This document shows, one piece after another, positions 55,775 to 64,000 of a stretch of DNA of 64,000 nt; position 1 is the stretch's first letter, and each line of letters begins with the position of its first letter. The notes below the pieces were generated by a model. It was not told the origin of the DNA, ran no database searches, and saw only the letters and a list, made by a program, of their open reading frames with translations. Origin of the DNA: Haliea sp. (GTDB taxonomy: Bacteria > Pseudomonadota > Gammaproteobacteria > Pseudomonadales > Halieaceae); the NCBI GenBank assembly GCA_016704305.1, contig JADJAL010000014.1, positions 62,001 through 126,000 of the forward strand. Direction: 5' to 3'. The position numbers and the translations under genes were made by a program.

Positions 55775-58293
55775 ATGCTCGACACCGCCACCAAACGTCG
55801 CATCGACACCGCCCGCGACATCCTCGTCGGCAAAGTCCCTGACCCGAAATCCCAGGTCGAGCAAATCACCATCGCGCTGATCTACAAATTCATGGATGAC
55901 ATGGATGCCGAAAGCGAGGAACTCGGCGGCAAGCGCAAGTTCTTCACCGGCGACTACGCCCGCTATGGCTGGGCCAAGCTCATGGCGCCCTCGCTCGGCG
56001 GCCACGAGATGCTCGGCCTGTATGGAGAAGGCATCACCAAGATGCCCGAGAACCCCGGCATCCCGGCGCTGTTCCGCGACATTTTCAAAAACGCCTACCT
56101 GCCTTACCGCGACCCCGAAACGCTCAAGGCCTTCCTCAAGATCATCGACGAATTCTCATACGACCACAGCGAACGCCTGGGCGACGCCTTCGAATACCTG
56201 CTCAGCGTTTTGGGCAGTCAGGGCGATGCCGGGCAATTCCGCACCCCGCGCCACATCATCGATTTCATGGTCGAGGTTCTCACGCCGCAAAAACACGAGA
56301 CCATCCTCGACCCCGCCTGCGGCACCGCAGGTTTCCTCATCTCCGCCTACAAACACATCCTGCGCACCAATACTGATGCGAAGGGCAACACCACACTCAC
56401 CCCGGACGACAAGGGCCGCCTCGCCAAAACTTCAAGGGCTACGACATCTCGCCCGACATGGTGCGGCTCTCCTTGGTGAATCTCTACCTCCACGGCTTCA
56501 CCGATCCGCACATTTTTGAGTACGACAGCCTCACCTCCGAGGAGCGCTGGAACGAATTCGCCGACGTCATCCTCGCCAATCCGCCCTTCATGTCCCCGAA
56601 GGGCGGCATCAAGCCGCACAAGCGCTTCTCCATCCAGGCCAAGCGCAGCGAAGTACTGTTCGTGGACTACATGGCCGAACACCTCACGCCCAGCGGCCGC
56701 GCCGCCATCATCGTGCCCGAAGGCATCATCTTCCAGAGCCAGACTGCCTACAAAGCGCTGCGCAAGATGCTCGTCGAAAACTCACTGGTCGCCGTCGTCT
56801 CGCTCCCTGCGGGGTGTTTCAATCCCTACTCCGGGGTGAAGACCAGTATCCTGATCCTCGACAAATCCCTGGCCAAGCAGAGCGACACCATTGGCTTCTT
56901 CAAAGTGGAGAACGACGGCTTCGGCCTCGGTGCCCAGCGCCGCGCCATTGAGAAAAACGACCTGCCGCAAGTGCAGATGGAACTCGCCGCCTATCTCAAC
57001 GCCCTCCGCTCGCAGTCGTCTATCGAGTCCATTCTGTCCCTGACGTCCACCGCCCAGATCGTGCCGAAAGAAAAGATCGCCGCGAATGGCGACTACAGCC
57101 TCAGCGGAGAGCGGTATCGGGAGGGACGCAGCGCGCTAACGACCTTTACACGCGTTCGACTGGAAGAGGTATGTGAAGCCATTTTGACAGGACCGTTCGG
57201 CACTTCACTACACGAGAGCGACTACGTCGCGAATGGCATTCCTGTGATTAACCCGAAGAACATCGTCGCCGGCTCCGTCATCAAAGTTGGAGCTAAAATG
57301 GTTTCGCAAGCTACCAGAGATCGACTGAAATTTGCTCTCCGCGAGAACGACATCGTCATTGCCAGACGGGGAGAGATGGGACGCTGCGCGGTGGTGACGG
57401 CAGAAATGAATGGTTGGCTGTGTGGCACTGGATGTTTCGTGATCCGCTTGAAGCCGTCTTGCGAGCTTGGATTTGCCTACCTGCAACTGAGTTCTCCAAC
57501 AGTCAAAGCCCGCCTTCAGGAACAAGCCGTCGGCGTAACGCTGCTGAACTTGAACCAGCGAATTTTGGCTGATTTGGAAATCCCCCTGCCGCCACTGGAG
57601 GTGCAGAAGGAGATCGTGGCGGAGATCGCGGGCTACCAGAAAGTCATCAACGGCGCCCGCGCCGTCCTCGACCACTACCGCCCCCACATCCCCATCCACC
57701 CCGACTGGCCGATGGTGGAGCTTGGAACTATCAGCACCATTGTTCGGGGAAGTTCTCCGCGCCCGCAAGGCGACCCGAATTTCTTTGGCGGTCCGGTTCC
57801 GAGGTTAATGGTCGCCGACATTACTCGCGATGGGATGTATGCGACTCCGCAAATCGACTCTCTCACCGAACTTGGCGCCACGAAGAGCCGCCCGATGAAA
57901 AAGGGCGATGTGATCATCACTGTGAGCGGAAACCCGGGGTTGCCGACGATCTTGGCAATCGACGCGTGCATTCATGACGGATTTGTCGGACTCCGTGAAC
58001 TGAGCACCGATGCGCTCCCAGAGTATCTATACTTTGCATTACTGGCCCTCCATGCTAGCCACGGCTCTCAATCCGTCGGAGCGGTCTTTAAGAACCTGAC
58101 GACCGATCATATTCGCGAATTCAAAATAGCCCTCCCACCCCTCGCCACGCAGCAAGCTATTGTGGGGGAGATCGAAGCCGAGCAGGCACTAGTTGCAGCC
58201 AACCGCGAACTGATCACCCGCTTCGAGCAAAAGATCCAGGCCACTCTCGCCCGCATCTGGGGTGAGGAAGCGCCCGCGAATTCACTGGTATGA
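55775..58293 (+). CDS. Fused type I DNA methylase/specificity protein (HsdM-HsdS), one frameshift
   Basis: From MLDTATKRRIDTARDIL, HsdM N-domain (FSYDHSERLGDAFEYLLSVLGSQGDAGQFRTPRHIIDFMVEVL), SAM motif I LDPACGTAGFLISAYKH and, after a one-A deletion near 56428, NFKGYDISPDMVRLSLVNLYLHG, motif IV ILANPPFM and IVPEGIIFQ. No stop follows; from about 57130 HsdS begins: LEEVCEAILTGPFGTSLHESDYV (target domain 1), PLPPLEVQKEIVAEIAGYQKVI (helical spacer), WPMVELGTISTIVRGSSPRPQ (target domain 2), LPPLATQQAIVGEIEAEQAL. About 840 residues. It modifies adenine and recognises a two-part site. Fusion removes the free HsdS step. Confidence 0.85.
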
Positions 58294-58542
58294 ATCCATC
58301 TGGCAAAACCGTGATTGGCGTCGATGTAGGCGATGTCGGGAAGGGCTTTCACGTGGTCGCTTTACGCAATGGCCATTTTGAACCACAACACTTTATGAAC
58401 GCCGCAGACGTAGAGGTGCTCACTCGCCAACATAGATTTTGTCGACGCCGCACTGTGCGCCCTCACCGCCGAACGTTTTCTTCTCGGACGCACGGTGTCA
58501 TTTGGCGATCAGGCAGAGGGATTCATCGTGGTGCCTGCCTGA
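58290..58542 (+). pseudogene. DUF429 protein (RNase H-like fold) with large internal deletion
   Basis: Starts in the ATGA overlap with hsdMS. The N-terminus TVIGVDVGDVGKGFHVVALRNGHFE is DUF429-like. At about 58425 the sequence jumps, with a frame change, to the family C-terminus: ANIDFVDAALCALTAERFLLG, FGDQAEGFIVVPA, stop 58542. The middle ~130 residues, including most core acidic residues, are missing. So this is a deletion remnant. Its coupling to hsdMS means it was the last gene of the restriction operon. Confidence 0.75.
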
Positions 58543-58700
58543 GCCGGACCGCCAATCTCCCTACCTCGCGCAAGCTCACATTTGGTAGAAACTCGCGAAT
58601 GTAATGATGGCTATTGTCCAATACGCTTAGGAAGTTTGAGGCGTCTTCAGCAGTGAACATGTGTCGCTTGATGCGACACACTGGAACCCTCAGAGATTCT

Positions 58701-58732
58701 TTGTGACCTGTTGCAACTAATTTATAGTTGCA
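58701..58732 (+). promoter_or_regulatory. HicAB promoter with inverted-repeat operator
   Basis: TTGTGA (58701-58706), 16-bp spacer, TATAGT (58723-58728). The repeat TGCAACTA-ATTTA-TAGTTGCA (58712-58732, 8-bp perfect arms) overlaps the -10, the expected place for HicB autoregulation. A second hairpin GTGTCGC-TTGAT-GCGACAC lies upstream at 58661-58679. Confidence 0.65.
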
Positions 58733-58752
58733 CACTCCTAAGGACGACCATA

Positions 58753-59016
58753 ATGAGTAAGAAGCAAAAACTCAGAGACCGATTGTTCGGGTCGCCTCCT
58801 CCTAGGGACTTTTCGTGGAGCCAGCTTGTCAGCCTTTTGCACGGATATGGGATTAACGAGAAAAGTGGTGACGGGTCGAGAAGGCGATTTTACGATCCTT
58901 CCAAACCGGAAGTTCCATTCCTGCATATGCACAAGCGTCACCCGGATGACACGTTGCTAGCCTATCAGGTGGAAAATGTGAAAGCGTTTTTGAAAGAATG
59001 GGGGTATCACAAATGA
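58753..59016 (+). CDS. hicA: HicA-like mRNA interferase toxin
   Basis: 87 residues from ATG 58753, with AAGGAC upstream. Small basic HicA-type fold: DFSWSQLVSLLHGYGINEKSGDGSRRRFYDPSKP, then LHMHKRHPDDTLLAYQVENVKAFLKEWGY. The usual GSH catalytic motif is replaced by GSRRRF as in one HicA subgroup, with conserved His in LHMHKRHP. Cleaves mRNA when free of HicB. Stop overlaps hicB start (ATGA). Confidence 0.78.
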   Translation: MSKKQKLRDRLFGSPPPRDFSWSQLVSLLHGYGINEKSGDGSRRRFYDPSKPEVPFLHMHKRHPDDTLLAYQVENVKAFLKEWGYHK

Positions 59017-59393
59017 GCACGACACAGAAATATCGGGATTACATCGGGTCTGTTGAAGTTAGCGTCGAAGACAATGTGCTTCATGGCAAAATTCTTCACA
59101 TCCGCGATATGGTCACTTATGAAGCGGATTCTCCCAAAGAGTTACAGGCAGCCTTTGAGGAGGCTGTCGATGAATACCTGGCTGATTGCATCGAGCTTGG
59201 GAAGGCACCGAACAAGCCGTTTAGTGGAACATTTAATGTCCGTGTGGGCGAGGCGCTTCATCGCGAAAGTGTAATCAAAGCTGCGGAATGCGGCATAAAC
59301 TTGAATGAGTTTGTCGCACGCGCCCTTCGCGACAAGGTTGGAAACATCGAGCGGCAAGAAGCGCGTCCTCCATTGGCCCAACTTCGGCGGTGA
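59013..59393 (+). CDS. hicB: HicB-like antitoxin
   Basis: 126 residues from ATG 59013. RNase H-like HicB fold: YIGSVEVSVEDNVLHGKILHIRDMVTYEADSPKELQAAFEEAVDEYLADC, then a ribbon-helix-helix-like C-terminus SGTFNVRVGEALHRESVIKAAECGINLNEFVARALRDKV for operator binding. Pairs with hicA. Confidence 0.82.
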   Translation: MSTTQKYRDYIGSVEVSVEDNVLHGKILHIRDMVTYEADSPKELQAAFEEAVDEYLADCIELGKAPNKPFSGTFNVRVGEALHRESVIKAAECGINLNEFVARALRDKVGNIERQEARPPLAQLRR

Positions 59394-59521
59394 ATATTTT
59401 CTTACGTCAAACCCTGTCACCTATGGGCGTGGCGTCGGCCAACATTCCATTCAATCTTCGTGAGGTTGGCCAGGTTCATTAGGAAAATAAGAGGCGAGCT
59501 TTAGATAAGCCAACACAAAAC

Positions 59522-60337
59522 TCAATCCGCAGCACCCGCCTTGCCGCCAATGCCCTGGACATAGCCCTCGATCAGTGCGAGGTAATCCGGGCCCAGCATC
59601 AGCGTGCTGTTGGCCAAGCGCTCTACATTGCGCGCCTGCGCCAGGCCGACGTCCATCGCCATCTCGATGGCCAGCTTCGCGGTCCCAATCTGCTCCGCAT
59701 TCTGCTGCGCGAGGTGCCGGCAGAACTGCATCACGTCGTCTTCAAAGGTTTCATCCGGGAAGACCTCGTGCACCAGGCCCATGACCAGCGCCTTGTCCGC
59801 GCTCACCGGCAGGCCGGCCATGACCACGTAGCGCGCCCAGTGCGTGCCGACGATGCGCACCAAGCGGCTAACGCCGTTGGAGGCGGGCAGCACGCCCATC
59901 TTGCCCTCCGGAAACGCATAGCTCGCGCTTTTGGCGGCGAGGCGAAAATCGCAGGACAGCGACAGTTCCAGCCCGCCGCCCATGCAGGTCGCATGATGGG
60001 CAACGACGATGGGCTTTTCGATCGCTTCCATTTCGTCGTAGATACGGTGCATGCCGTTCATTTTCAGGCGGTGGTATTCGCGAATGGCCGAGCCGGTGCT
60101 ACCCAGGGTCCCGCCCTCGCTTCTGCCGCCGTGCAGGTCGGCGCCGGCACAAAAATAGCGCCCCGTCGCGCGTATCAACATCACCTTGAGTTCAGTCGAA
60201 TCGCGGAACCGGTGCAGCGCCGCCTCGAACAGTGCCAGCGTCTCGCGGCTGAGCACATTCAGTTTCGCCGGGCGATTCAGGGTCGCGACCAGCACGGCGC
60301 CCTCGGTGGTGGTTAACAGATGCGGCTCATCCGCCAT
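59522..60337 (-). CDS. Enoyl-CoA hydratase/isomerase family protein
   Basis: 271 residues, crotonase fold. NRPAKLNVLSRETLALF; oxyanion-hole regions FCAGADLHGG and ATCMGGGLELSLSCDFRLAAKS; FPEGKMGVLPASNGVSRLVRIVG, then ALVMGLVHEVFPDETF. It differs strongly from the copy at 51.3 kb. The hydratase Glu pair is only partly recognisable (GGLELS; PASNG), so function within thioester metabolism is open. Confidence 0.82.
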   Translation of the reverse strand: MADEPHLLTTTEGAVLVATLNRPAKLNVLSRETLALFEAALHRFRDSTELKVMLIRATGRYFCAGADLHGGRSEGGTLGSTGSAIREYHRLKMNGMHRIYDEMEAIEKPIVVAHHATCMGGGLELSLSCDFRLAAKSASYAFPEGKMGVLPASNGVSRLVRIVGTHWARYVVMAGLPVSADKALVMGLVHEVFPDETFEDDVMQFCRHLAQQNAEQIGTAKLAIEMAMDVGLAQARNVERLANSTLMLGPDYLALIEGYVQGIGGKAGAAD

Positions 60338-60456
60338 GGACTATCTCCTGCTTATTTATTGTTTTTGCGCAGCTCAGCCACATCGCGGGTCAATACGGCA
60401 GCCTGCCCGGCGGCGATGCAGGCGCACCATACAGCGCACCTGATCGTCAGTTCACG

Positions 60457-61770
60457 TTAGCCGGCGTATCGGTTGCCGCCGCTCGCCCTGGCTCTGGACT
60501 TGTTTTTAGCGGCACCAGCGCCGCCACCTGGCCTCGCTCTCCCGGCATTTGCCTGACTGTGGCCGCGCGATTTGCCGTGATTGCCCGAGTTACTGCGGCC
60601 GCCACCATTTCGTATGGGCTCAGCCTTGATGCTCGGGTCTATCTCATAGCCGGGAAAATAGACCTTCTCGATATCTGTGCGGAGCAGTCTTTCAATATCT
60701 TTCAATAACTTCAGTTCATCAACACATACGAGTGATATGGCGTGTCCTTCCTGACCAGCGCGCGCAGTTCGTCCGATGCGATGCACATAATCTTCGGGAA
60801 TATTCGGTAGCTCAAAGTTCGCCACGTGTGGCAGCTTGTCGATGTCGATTCCGCGCGCCGCAATATCCGTTGCAACCAGAACCCTGACGACACCTGCCTT
60901 GAAGTCGGCGAGCGCTTTGGTTCTCGCACCTTGCGATTTGTTACCGTGTATCGCCGATGCCGATATACCGCTTTTGTCCAGTTTCTCGGCCAGTTTGTTG
61001 GCGCTGTGTTTGGTCCGCGTAAATACCAGAGCTTGCTGCCAGTTCTCCTCGACAATCAATTTCGATAACAGCTCGGTCTTCCTGTCCTTATCCACCGGAT
61101 AGGCGATCTGTGAAACGCGCTCGGCAGCGGTGTTTTGTGGCGTGGCTTGCAGTTCCACAGGATTCTTAAGGAATTCTGCTGCCAGCGTTTTGATTTCCCT
61201 TGAAAAGGTGGCGGAGAACAACAGCGTCTGGCGCTGCTTTGGCACAATGTTCAATATTTTTCGAATGTCTCGAATAAAACCCATGTCGAGCATTCTGTCG
61301 GCTTCATCCAGAACAAGAATCTCGACCCTGGACAGATCAATACTGCGTTGCTGAACGTGGTCGAGCAGACGACCAGGCGTGGCAACAACAATATCGACGC
61401 CTTTGATAAGTTTTTGTTTTTGCGGGTTGATGCTGACACCGCCGAAAATAACCGCAGAACGAAAAGGCAAATACTGGCCATAGTCGCGGACGCTTTCATG
61501 CACCTGGGCAGCAAGTTCCCTGGTGGGCGTGAGCACGAGTACTCGAGGATGACGTTTCTGGTTTTCATTGTATGTTTGCTGCAACAGTTGCAGCAGAGGA
61601 AGGGTAAAGCCTGCCGTTTTACCAGTGCCGGTCTGGGCGCCCGCCAGCACATCCCTGCCATCGAGTATAAGCGGTATCGCTTGTTGCTGGATCGGAGTGG
61701 CTTCCTCGTAGCCTTTGGTTTTGACTGAGCGCAGCAATTCAGCCGAGAGGCCGAGATCTTTAAATAACAT
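60457..61770 (-). CDS. rhlE: DEAD-box RNA helicase, RhlE-like
   Basis: 437 residues from MLFKDLGLSAELLRSVKTKGY (61770, AGGAAAAAC upstream; 61803 is an alternative). Q motif ATPIQQQAIP, I AQTGTGKT, Ia PTRELAAQV, II DEADRM, III FSATF, IV ALVFTRTKHSANKLAEKL, V ATDIAARGIDI, VI HRIGRTARAG. Basic Gly/Arg/Ser-rich tail of about 60 residues typical for RhlE. Remodels RNA in ribosome assembly or mRNA decay. Confidence 0.87.
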   Translation of the reverse strand: MLFKDLGLSAELLRSVKTKGYEEATPIQQQAIPLILDGRDVLAGAQTGTGKTAGFTLPLLQLLQQTYNENQKRHPRVLVLTPTRELAAQVHESVRDYGQYLPFRSAVIFGGVSINPQKQKLIKGVDIVVATPGRLLDHVQQRSIDLSRVEILVLDEADRMLDMGFIRDIRKILNIVPKQRQTLLFSATFSREIKTLAAEFLKNPVELQATPQNTAAERVSQIAYPVDKDRKTELLSKLIVEENWQQALVFTRTKHSANKLAEKLDKSGISASAIHGNKSQGARTKALADFKAGVVRVLVATDIAARGIDIDKLPHVANFELPNIPEDYVHRIGRTARAGQEGHAISLVCVDELKLLKDIERLLRTDIEKVYFPGYEIDPSIKAEPIRNGGGRSNSGNHGKSRGHSQANAGRARPGGGAGAAKNKSRARASGGNRYAG

Positions 61771-61803
61771 GTGTTTTTCCTGATTGGATTTCTTTGAAAT
61801 CAC

Positions 61804-62219
61804 CTTATCCAGTGCGCAAAATAGCTAAATCTACTTGCGAGTGGTTCGGTCAAGGTTTGGATTTCTGGGGGATCAACCGCCACAGAGTGTGGGGCCGAGG
61901 TGAGGCGCAGACCGACGTGCGCCAAGACGGTGAGCACCATAACAGAGTTTGTAGTAAATGCTAGGGCAATATGCCCTAAACTCAATCTGACGCAGGCCCG
62001 TGTCCCCAAACGAAATCCTGTGCTGCTGCTCAATTATTCCTTGCGTCTGCCTGCGCACTTTCTTCCCGTTCGGTTTGGCCCGTGATAGGTGCATCGCCTG
62101 CACAGCAAACCCTTGACTCCGGCAAAGCGTTCACGCTAGATTGGCCTGACCACCTTACCATATAGTAATAACAATGAGCGGTGCAGGTCCTTCCCGCCTC
62201 GCCAACCGGGAAGCCAGCC
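61804..62219. other. Intergenic region between rhlE and the TonB receptor
   Basis: 416 bp between divergent genes, without a convincing ORF. A promoter-like pair near 62113 is listed separately. Nothing else recognised. Confidence 0.5.
62113..62142 (+). promoter_or_regulatory. Possible sigma-70 promoter of the TonB receptor gene
   Basis: TTGACT (62113-62118) with TAGATT (62137-62142) at an 18-bp spacing; the -10 matches only four of six positions. The site is about 80 bp upstream of the receptor ATG (62220). Confidence 0.35.
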
Positions 62220-64000
62220 ATGAAGAGACAGACCCTCGTTACCCTGCTTGCTATCGTCCCTGTGTGCCACCAGGCATTGGCACAGGCCGCCGAGACCAGC
62301 AGGCCCATGCTCGAGGAGGTCGTGGTCACGGCGACTAAACGGGTATCCAACCTGCAGGATGTTTCGGTGGCTGTCACCGCACTTTCCGCCGACCTGTTGA
62401 GAAATGCCCAGATCACCCAGACGGAAGACCTGGTCGCGCTGGTTCCCTCCCTCAATATGCAAAAGGGCAATTCCAGCGGCGACTCTTCCTTCAATATCCG
62501 CGGCATCGGCACCCAGGTATTTGGTATCGGGGTAGAACCCAGCGTTTCCACGATGATCGATGGCGTGGTGCTGGGTCGTCCGGGTCAGGCTTTCATGCAA
62601 TTGAATGATGTGGAACGAGTAGAAGTCCTGCGTGGACCCCAGGGAACCTTATTCGGCAAAAACTCTTCCGCCGGTGTCGTTCACATCATTACTCAAAACC
62701 CCACGGATGAGTTTGAAGCAAAAGTTAACGCCACTGCTATTCAAGACGCAGAATACCAACTGGGTGGCACGGTATCGGGGCCTATAAGCGATACCCTGGG
62801 CTACCGGGTCACGGCGTTTGGCAGCGACATGAATGGCTACATCAAAAACCTCTACGATGGGGACGAACTGAATGGCGGCAAGGATTGGAGTTCACGCGCC
62901 AAGCTGCGCTGGCTGCCAACCGAATCGCTGGAATTAGAGTACACCGGCGACTACAGTGACCAGAATTGTGACTGTAACGCCATGACCATCAGGCAAACAT
63001 CCGACCCGGATAGCATTGCGCCAATTATCGCCTCATCAACAAACGATCAGGTGAACCTCGACAGCCCAACGAAAAACAAGGTCCAATCCTACGGCCACGC
63101 ACTCGAAGCCAATTGGGAACGAAGTGGCTACACATTGACCTCAATCAGCGCTTACCGTGACTGGAAGGAAGACTTTCATGGCGATACTGATTTTGGCCCC
63201 GTGGCGCTCTACGGCCTGGATCAAGGCAAGAATACGGAGCAGGATCAGTATTCCCAGGAACTGCGACTGACATCCCCCGGAGACCAGAATTTTTCCTATG
63301 TCGCGGGTTTGTACTACTTTCAACAATCGGTCGATCGACAAGAGTACCGCGCCATATTGGGCAACACTACGGACGCGACTTTCAGCACTGACAATACCAA
63401 CTACGCGGCCTTTGGCGAAGCCACTTATCGAATCACCGACACTGTGCGAATGGTCGCCGGCGGTCGTTACACCAACGACAAACTGTCGTATGACTTCAAG
63501 CGCGTCGGCGGCGGCTTTCAGTTGCCACCTCCGATAGACCCCACGGGGGGCAGCACCAAGGATAACGATACCGCCGTCAAGTTAGCGACCCAATGGGATT
63601 TCACTGACGAAGCAATGACCTATGTCAGTTACGCCCAGGGGTACAAGGGCCAGGCCTACAACGCGCTGTTTAGCGCGACCGAAGATTCCCTGGGCAATCC
63701 AGTGAGCCCCGAGAAAAGTGATGCCTATGAACTCGGCATTAAATCAACGCTGTTAGACCGAAGAGTCGAGCTAAACGCCGCTCTGTTCTACACCGAGTAC
63801 AAGGATTTCCAGGCGTCTGCTCTCGTTGAGGACAGTAGCCAGGGCTCGAGCAATCTTCCATCGCATTTGTGGTGCAGAATGTTGGCGAAGTTTCGACCCG
63901 GGGTCTCGAAGTAGATTTCCGTGCGCTACTGACTGAAAACCTGGCGCTCAACGGCGGCGTTGCCCTCATCGACGCCACCATTGATGACTTCCCGGGCGGC
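62220..64000 (+). CDS. TonB-dependent outer-membrane receptor, 3' end outside window, frameshifted
   Basis: Starts at MKRQTLVTLLAIVPVCHQALAQ (62220), a signal peptide; the frame begins at 62181. Plug: EEVVVTATKRVSNLQDV, EDLVALVPSLNMQ, FNIRGIGTQVFGIGVEPSV, VEVLRGPQGTLFGKNSSAGVVHIIT; then barrel strands. The open frame ends at 63914 with SSNLPSHLWCRMLAK. From about 63855 another frame carries FVVQNVGEVSTRGLEVDFRALLTENLALNGG, the usual barrel sequence, to the window edge. So one indel near 63855 and truncation by the window explain the early stop. Ligand unknown. Confidence 0.82.

Noticed and set aside
58523..58735. Minus-strand 70-codon frame opposite the HicAB promoter region
   Set aside because: No recognisable domain, overlaps the DUF429 remnant and the promoter, and has no credible ribosome binding site.

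Overview
The window looks like a chromosomal stretch of a GC-rich (roughly 60%) aerobic, heterotrophic gammaproteobacterium, probably marine. I infer this from the type IV pilus biogenesis genes, two TonB-dependent receptors, an AidB-type acyl-CoA dehydrogenase, an AlaA aminotransferase, two enoyl-CoA hydratases, a fused fatty acyl-CoA reductase-like protein, an MpaB-type oxygenase, a Rieske oxygenase operon and a PPK2. A Halieaceae/Cellvibrionales-like lineage is my best guess but is not proven. No rRNA, tRNA, CRISPR array or intact insertion sequence was seen.

Layout. 1-2.8 kb: end of a pilY1-like gene and a pilE-like pilin. 2.8-10.5 kb: envelope and enzyme genes (propeller lipoprotein, DUF3604 lipoprotein, two L,D-transpeptidases, alaA, a metallophosphoesterase lipoprotein). 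10.5-19.5 kb: aidB-like gene, a two-component system, a fused beta-helix/diheme cytochrome, a Fur-box candidate, a PepSY membrane protein with a small partner, and a D-cysteine desulfhydrase-like enzyme. 19.6-23.8 kb: RND efflux pump with its adaptor. 23.9-24.4 kb: a nearly T-free, G-homopolymer stretch that looks like bad sequence. 24.7-28.9 kb: five-gene Rieske oxygenase operon. 29-31.6 kb: ECF sigma factor coupled to a membrane-anchored VWA protein. 31.8-35.2 kb: TonB receptor plus MpaB-type oxygenase. 36-38.1 kb: a Cache sensor fused to a pentameric ligand-gated ion channel (pLGIC)-like module. 38.4-48.2 kb: cardiolipin synthase, SulP transporter, ion channel, PPK2 with an unknown partner, serine hydrolase, GDPD lipoprotein and an OmpA-family protein. 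48.4-52.1 kb: fused reductase, a damaged HigBA toxin-antitoxin locus, a scar of a second GDPD gene, and an enoyl-CoA hydratase. 52.3-59.4 kb: a defence island with a type I restriction-modification locus (HsdR, KilA-N protein, fused HsdM-HsdS, deleted DUF429 gene) followed by HicAB. 59.5-64 kb: second enoyl-CoA hydratase, RhlE-like helicase, and a TonB receptor running off the end.

A striking property of the whole window is that many otherwise well conserved genes are split by single-base indels, usually in short homopolymers (pilE, an L,D-transpeptidase, the histidine kinase, the beta-helix/cytochrome fusion, the RND permease, the Cache-channel, hsdR, kilA-N, hsdMS, higA, the last TonB receptor). 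Each can be rejoined to a full-length protein by adding or removing one or two bases per site. I therefore annotate most of them as frameshifted genes that are probably consensus errors, and reserve the pseudogene label for the deleted DUF429 gene, the GDPD scar and the unreadable higB.

Most interesting biology: the Cache-pLGIC chimera (35980-38064), which would couple periplasmic small-molecule sensing to an ion pore; the type I restriction locus with a KilA-N gene marked by two long perfect palindromes sharing one core; the fused beta-helix/diheme cytochrome next to a Fur box; and the ECF sigma/VWA pair.
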